From Clostridiales bacterium (GTDB lineage Bacteria; Bacillota; Clostridia; Peptostreptococcales; Anaerovoracaceae), in NCBI GenBank assembly GCA_012744355.1, contig JAAYHV010000023.1:1-35138 (forward strand): DNA of 35,138 bases. The letters are read 5' to 3'. The notes beneath the pieces were generated by a model. That model worked only from the letters and a program-made list of their open reading frames with translations. It did not search any database and was not told the DNA's origin. Within the stretch, counting starts at the first letter, position 1, and every line of letters starts with the position of its first letter. Below are positions 33,185 through 35,138 of this stretch, piece by piece. Position numbers and translations under genes: made by a program.

Positions 33185-34258
33185 CTACTCTATTACTACT
33201 CCGTCTTCATCTACTAAAACTTCATCATCTTTGTGAATTTCACTTAAGATTTTAGACTTTATACTTTCTAATATATCAGGGTTTGCTGTTAAGAAAATTT
33301 TAACATTTTCACGTCCCTGACCGATTCTTTCGCCATCGTAGCTATACCAAGAACCTGCTTTATCTACTAAGTCCATAGTAACTGCAGTATCTAGAATATC
33401 GCCTTCTGCAGATATTCCTTCTCCGTACATAATATCAAATTCAGCATATTTAAATGGCGGCGCCACCTTGTTTTTAACTACTTTAACTCTAGTCTTGTTA
33501 CCAAGCATAGCGTCTCCAGATTTAATTGTTTCTATTCTTCTAACATCAAGTCTCATACTAGAGTAGAATTTAAGTGCGCGTCCGCCTGTAGTAGTCTCTG
33601 GGCTACCAAACATAACACCTATCTTTTCTCTTAGCTGATTTATAAATACAATAGATGTATTTGTCTTATGTACTGATCCTGTTATTTTTCTTAAAGCTTG
33701 AGACATAAGCCTAGCTTGAAGTCCGACATGAGAATCTCCCATTTCGCCTTGTATCTCGGCTTTAGGAACAAGAGCTGCAACTGAGTCTATAACTATTATA
33801 TCAATAGCTCCACTTCTAGCTAGCATATCACATATTTCTAGAGCCTGCTCTCCCGTGTCTGGTTGTGAAACAAGAAGTTCATCAACATCAACACCTAAGT
33901 TTTTAGAGTACTGTGGGTCAAGGGCATGCTCTGCGTCTATAAAGGCAGCTTTGCCTCCAGCTTTTTGAGCTTCAGCAATCATATGAAGCGCGAGCGTAGT
34001 CTTACCAGAAGACTCAGGCCCAAATACTTCTACAATTCTTCCTCTTGGTATTCCGCCAATTCCTGTTGCTAAATCTAAACTAATTGAGCCAGTTGATATA
34101 GCTTTTACATTAGCCTTTGCAGTATCATCCCCTAGCTTCATAATTGAACCATTACCGTACTGCCTATGAATCTGTGATAAAGCAGCTTCTAGAGCTTTTT
34201 CTCTTTCATCATTATTAGTAACAATAGTAACTGTTTTATTTTTTTCCATTTTAGCCAT
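33185..34258 (-). CDS. recA: RecA recombinase
   Basis: DNA strand-exchange ATPase and co-protease for LexA. The 357-residue protein has Walker [10 protein letters not shown], Walker [13 protein letters not shown], loop L1 near GEMGDSHVG, loop L2 [20 protein letters not shown], and an acidic tail. AGGAGGTAGAT precedes the ATG. The promoter carries a LexA box, so it is SOS-induced. It follows cinA, a common Gram-positive order. Confidence 0.98.
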   Translation of the reverse strand: MAKMEKNKTVTIVTNNDEREKALEAALSQIHRQYGNGSIMKLGDDTAKANVKAISTGSISLDLATGIGGIPRGRIVEVFGPESSGKTTLALHMIAEAQKAGGKAAFIDAEHALDPQYSKNLGVDVDELLVSQPDTGEQALEICDMLARSGAIDIIVIDSVAALVPKAEIQGEMGDSHVGLQARLMSQALRKITGSVHKTNTSIVFINQLREKIGVMFGSPETTTGGRALKFYSSMRLDVRRIETIKSGDAMLGNKTRVKVVKNKVAPPFKYAEFDIMYGEGISAEGDILDTAVTMDLVDKAGSWYSYDGERIGQGRENVKIFLTANPDILESIKSKILSEIHKDDEVLVDEDGVVIE

Positions 34259-34275
34259 ATCTACCTCCTAGTTTA

Positions 34276-34289
34276 CGAACAACTGTTCG
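34276..34289 (-). promoter_or_regulatory. LexA (SOS) box of recA
   Basis: CGAAC-N4-GTTCG, a perfect match to the Gram-positive LexA/DinR consensus. It lies directly downstream of the -10 box, over the predicted start site, where LexA would block transcription. Confidence 0.92.
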
Positions 34290-34294
34290 TATTT

Positions 34295-34323
34295 ATAATA
34301 ATCTACCTGTGCTCTGATGTCAA
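34295..34323 (-). promoter_or_regulatory. recA promoter
   Basis: Minus-strand TTGACA (34318-34323), 17-base spacer, TATTAT (34295-34300), immediately before the LexA box. Confidence 0.85.
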
Positions 34324-34395
34324 GCTATAATAATATTATTACAAATTATTAATATTCGCAATGTCTAAACGTGCCTATTTAAGCACTTATAATAT

Positions 34396-35138
34396 CTAAT
34401 TTATGCAATCGTAAACGATTTTCATCATATTTAGCAATGTATAGTTTCTATTCCAAATTCTATTGATATTTCTCGCCTGAATTTTCTTAACTTTAGCTTC
34501 GCCTTTGTAAAAATATCCAATGTAAACTAGCCCTACGGGTTTTTCATCTGTTCCGCCACCAGGTCCTGCAATTCCTGTAACCGATATACATAGATCGCTG
34601 CCAGAAGCTTTAAATAATCCCTCTGCCATCTCAAGCGCTGTCTCTTCGCTTACGGCTCCATATTTTTCGAGAGTTTCCTTCTTTACTTTAAGCTCATCCA
34701 TTTTGGCACTATCGCTGTAAGTAACAAGCCCTCTATCAAATATCTTAGAAGAACCAGAAAAGTCCGTAATAGTTTTAGCAAACAGCCCGCCGGTGCATGA
34801 CTCAGCGCTTGATATAGTAATATTTTTTTCCATTAATTTGTCAAACACTACCTTTTCAAAGTCTTCATTGTCAAAGCTGTATATATACTCACCTATTAGT
34901 TTATCAACTTCTACTATCATATTATCTACGGCGTCTTTTGCTTCACCTAAACTTTTTCTCTTAGATGTAACTCTCAGGCTGCATTCACCTTCCTTTGCAT
35001 ATGTTGCAATGGTAGGGTCCTTTTGATTGTCAATTAAAGGCATTAGTTTCATTTCCATTGAAGATTCACCTAGACCAAAAGTTCTAATAATTTTATAGTA
35101 TATACACCCGTCTATAAATTGTTTTAAATATGGTTTAG
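34396..35138 (-). CDS. cinA: CinA family protein, C-terminal part (5' end outside the window)
   Basis: The frame stays open from the stop to the window edge, so the gene begins upstream of the ATG at 35058. The residues before that ATG (IRTFGLGESSMEMKL) are the typical CinA linker after the molybdopterin-binding-like domain, which is therefore off the window. The C-terminal domain is the PncC-type nicotinamide mononucleotide deamidase: SAESCTGGLFAKTI, GLVTYSDSAK, GAVSEETALEMAEG and TGIAGPGGGTDEKPVG. CinA next to recA is a classic competence/SOS pairing in Gram-positive bacteria. Confidence 0.93.
   Translation of the reverse strand, partial: KPYLKQFIDGCIYYKIIRTFGLGESSMEMKLMPLIDNQKDPTIATYAKEGECSLRVTSKRKSLGEAKDAVDNMIVEVDKLIGEYIYSFDNEDFEKVVFDKLMEKNITISSAESCTGGLFAKTITDFSGSSKIFDRGLVTYSDSAKMDELKVKKETLEKYGAVSEETALEMAEGLFKASGSDLCISVTGIAGPGGGTDEKPVGLVYIGYFYKGEAKVKKIQARNINRIWNRNYTLLNMMKIVYDCIN

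Noticed and set aside
1-35138. CRISPR arrays, insertion sequences, prophage genes
   Set aside because: No regularly spaced repeats, transposase or phage motifs were seen on reading both strands; only the selenoprotein tandem duplication shows recent rearrangement.

Overview
The window is a stretch of low-GC chromosome from an anaerobic, selenocysteine-using bacterium of the Clostridia. The evidence is the AT-rich sequence, IreB, a YnzC-type UPF0291 protein, BusR, a LexA box of Gram-positive type, pyruvate:ferredoxin oxidoreductase with NfnAB, an archaeal-type IMP cyclohydrolase, and a full selenocysteine machinery. A family such as Anaerovoracaceae (Family XIII) fits this mix, but that placement is inference. 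Almost everything looks like core genome; I see no prophage, insertion sequence or CRISPR array.

Layout. 1-7460 (minus): alaS, ireB, ruvX, then the end of purine synthesis as separate genes (archaeal-type IMP cyclohydrolase, purB, stand-alone AICAR transformylase), then a truncated metallophosphoesterase. 7442-10308 (minus): a UPF0291 gene, cysteine desulfurase, IscU/NifU scaffold and mnmA, which form a sulfur-to-tRNA thiolation operon. 10402-15833 (plus): the divergent selenium locus, with selD (itself using an in-frame UGA), the selC tRNA, selA, selB, and two tandem small HesB/IscA-like selenoprotein genes. 15862-22890 (minus): an operon for an eight-cluster polyferredoxin, pyruvate:ferredoxin oxidoreductase, NfnA and NfnB. 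22891-24004 (minus): ComEA-like protein and a Spo0A DNA-binding-domain-like protein. 24056-27850 (minus): an osmoprotectant ABC transporter with a BusR regulator and a bipartite BusR-like operator. 27870-33165 (minus): rplU, rpmA, obg, an HD protein, a radical SAM protein and its DUF2344 partner. 33185-35138 (minus): recA behind a LexA box, then the 3' part of cinA.

How it works together. The sulfur operon (desulfurase plus scaffold) and the selenium operon share one 147 bp divergent promoter region, so chalcogen mobilisation is clustered on both strands. SelD makes selenophosphate, SelA converts Ser-tRNA(Sec), SelB delivers it, and the locus carries two of its own clients. The pyruvate operon joins pyruvate oxidation to reduced ferredoxin, a multi-cluster electron carrier and electron-bifurcating transhydrogenation.

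The most notable observation is in the selenium locus. The two selenoprotein genes come from a tandem duplication of about 538 bp. The duplicated unit began inside the 3' end of selB, so a decayed selB tail and a copied palindromic regulatory site lie in front of the second gene. The two UGA-proximal hairpins differ by a compensatory base-pair change. One of the two proteins has no cysteine at all, only selenocysteine.
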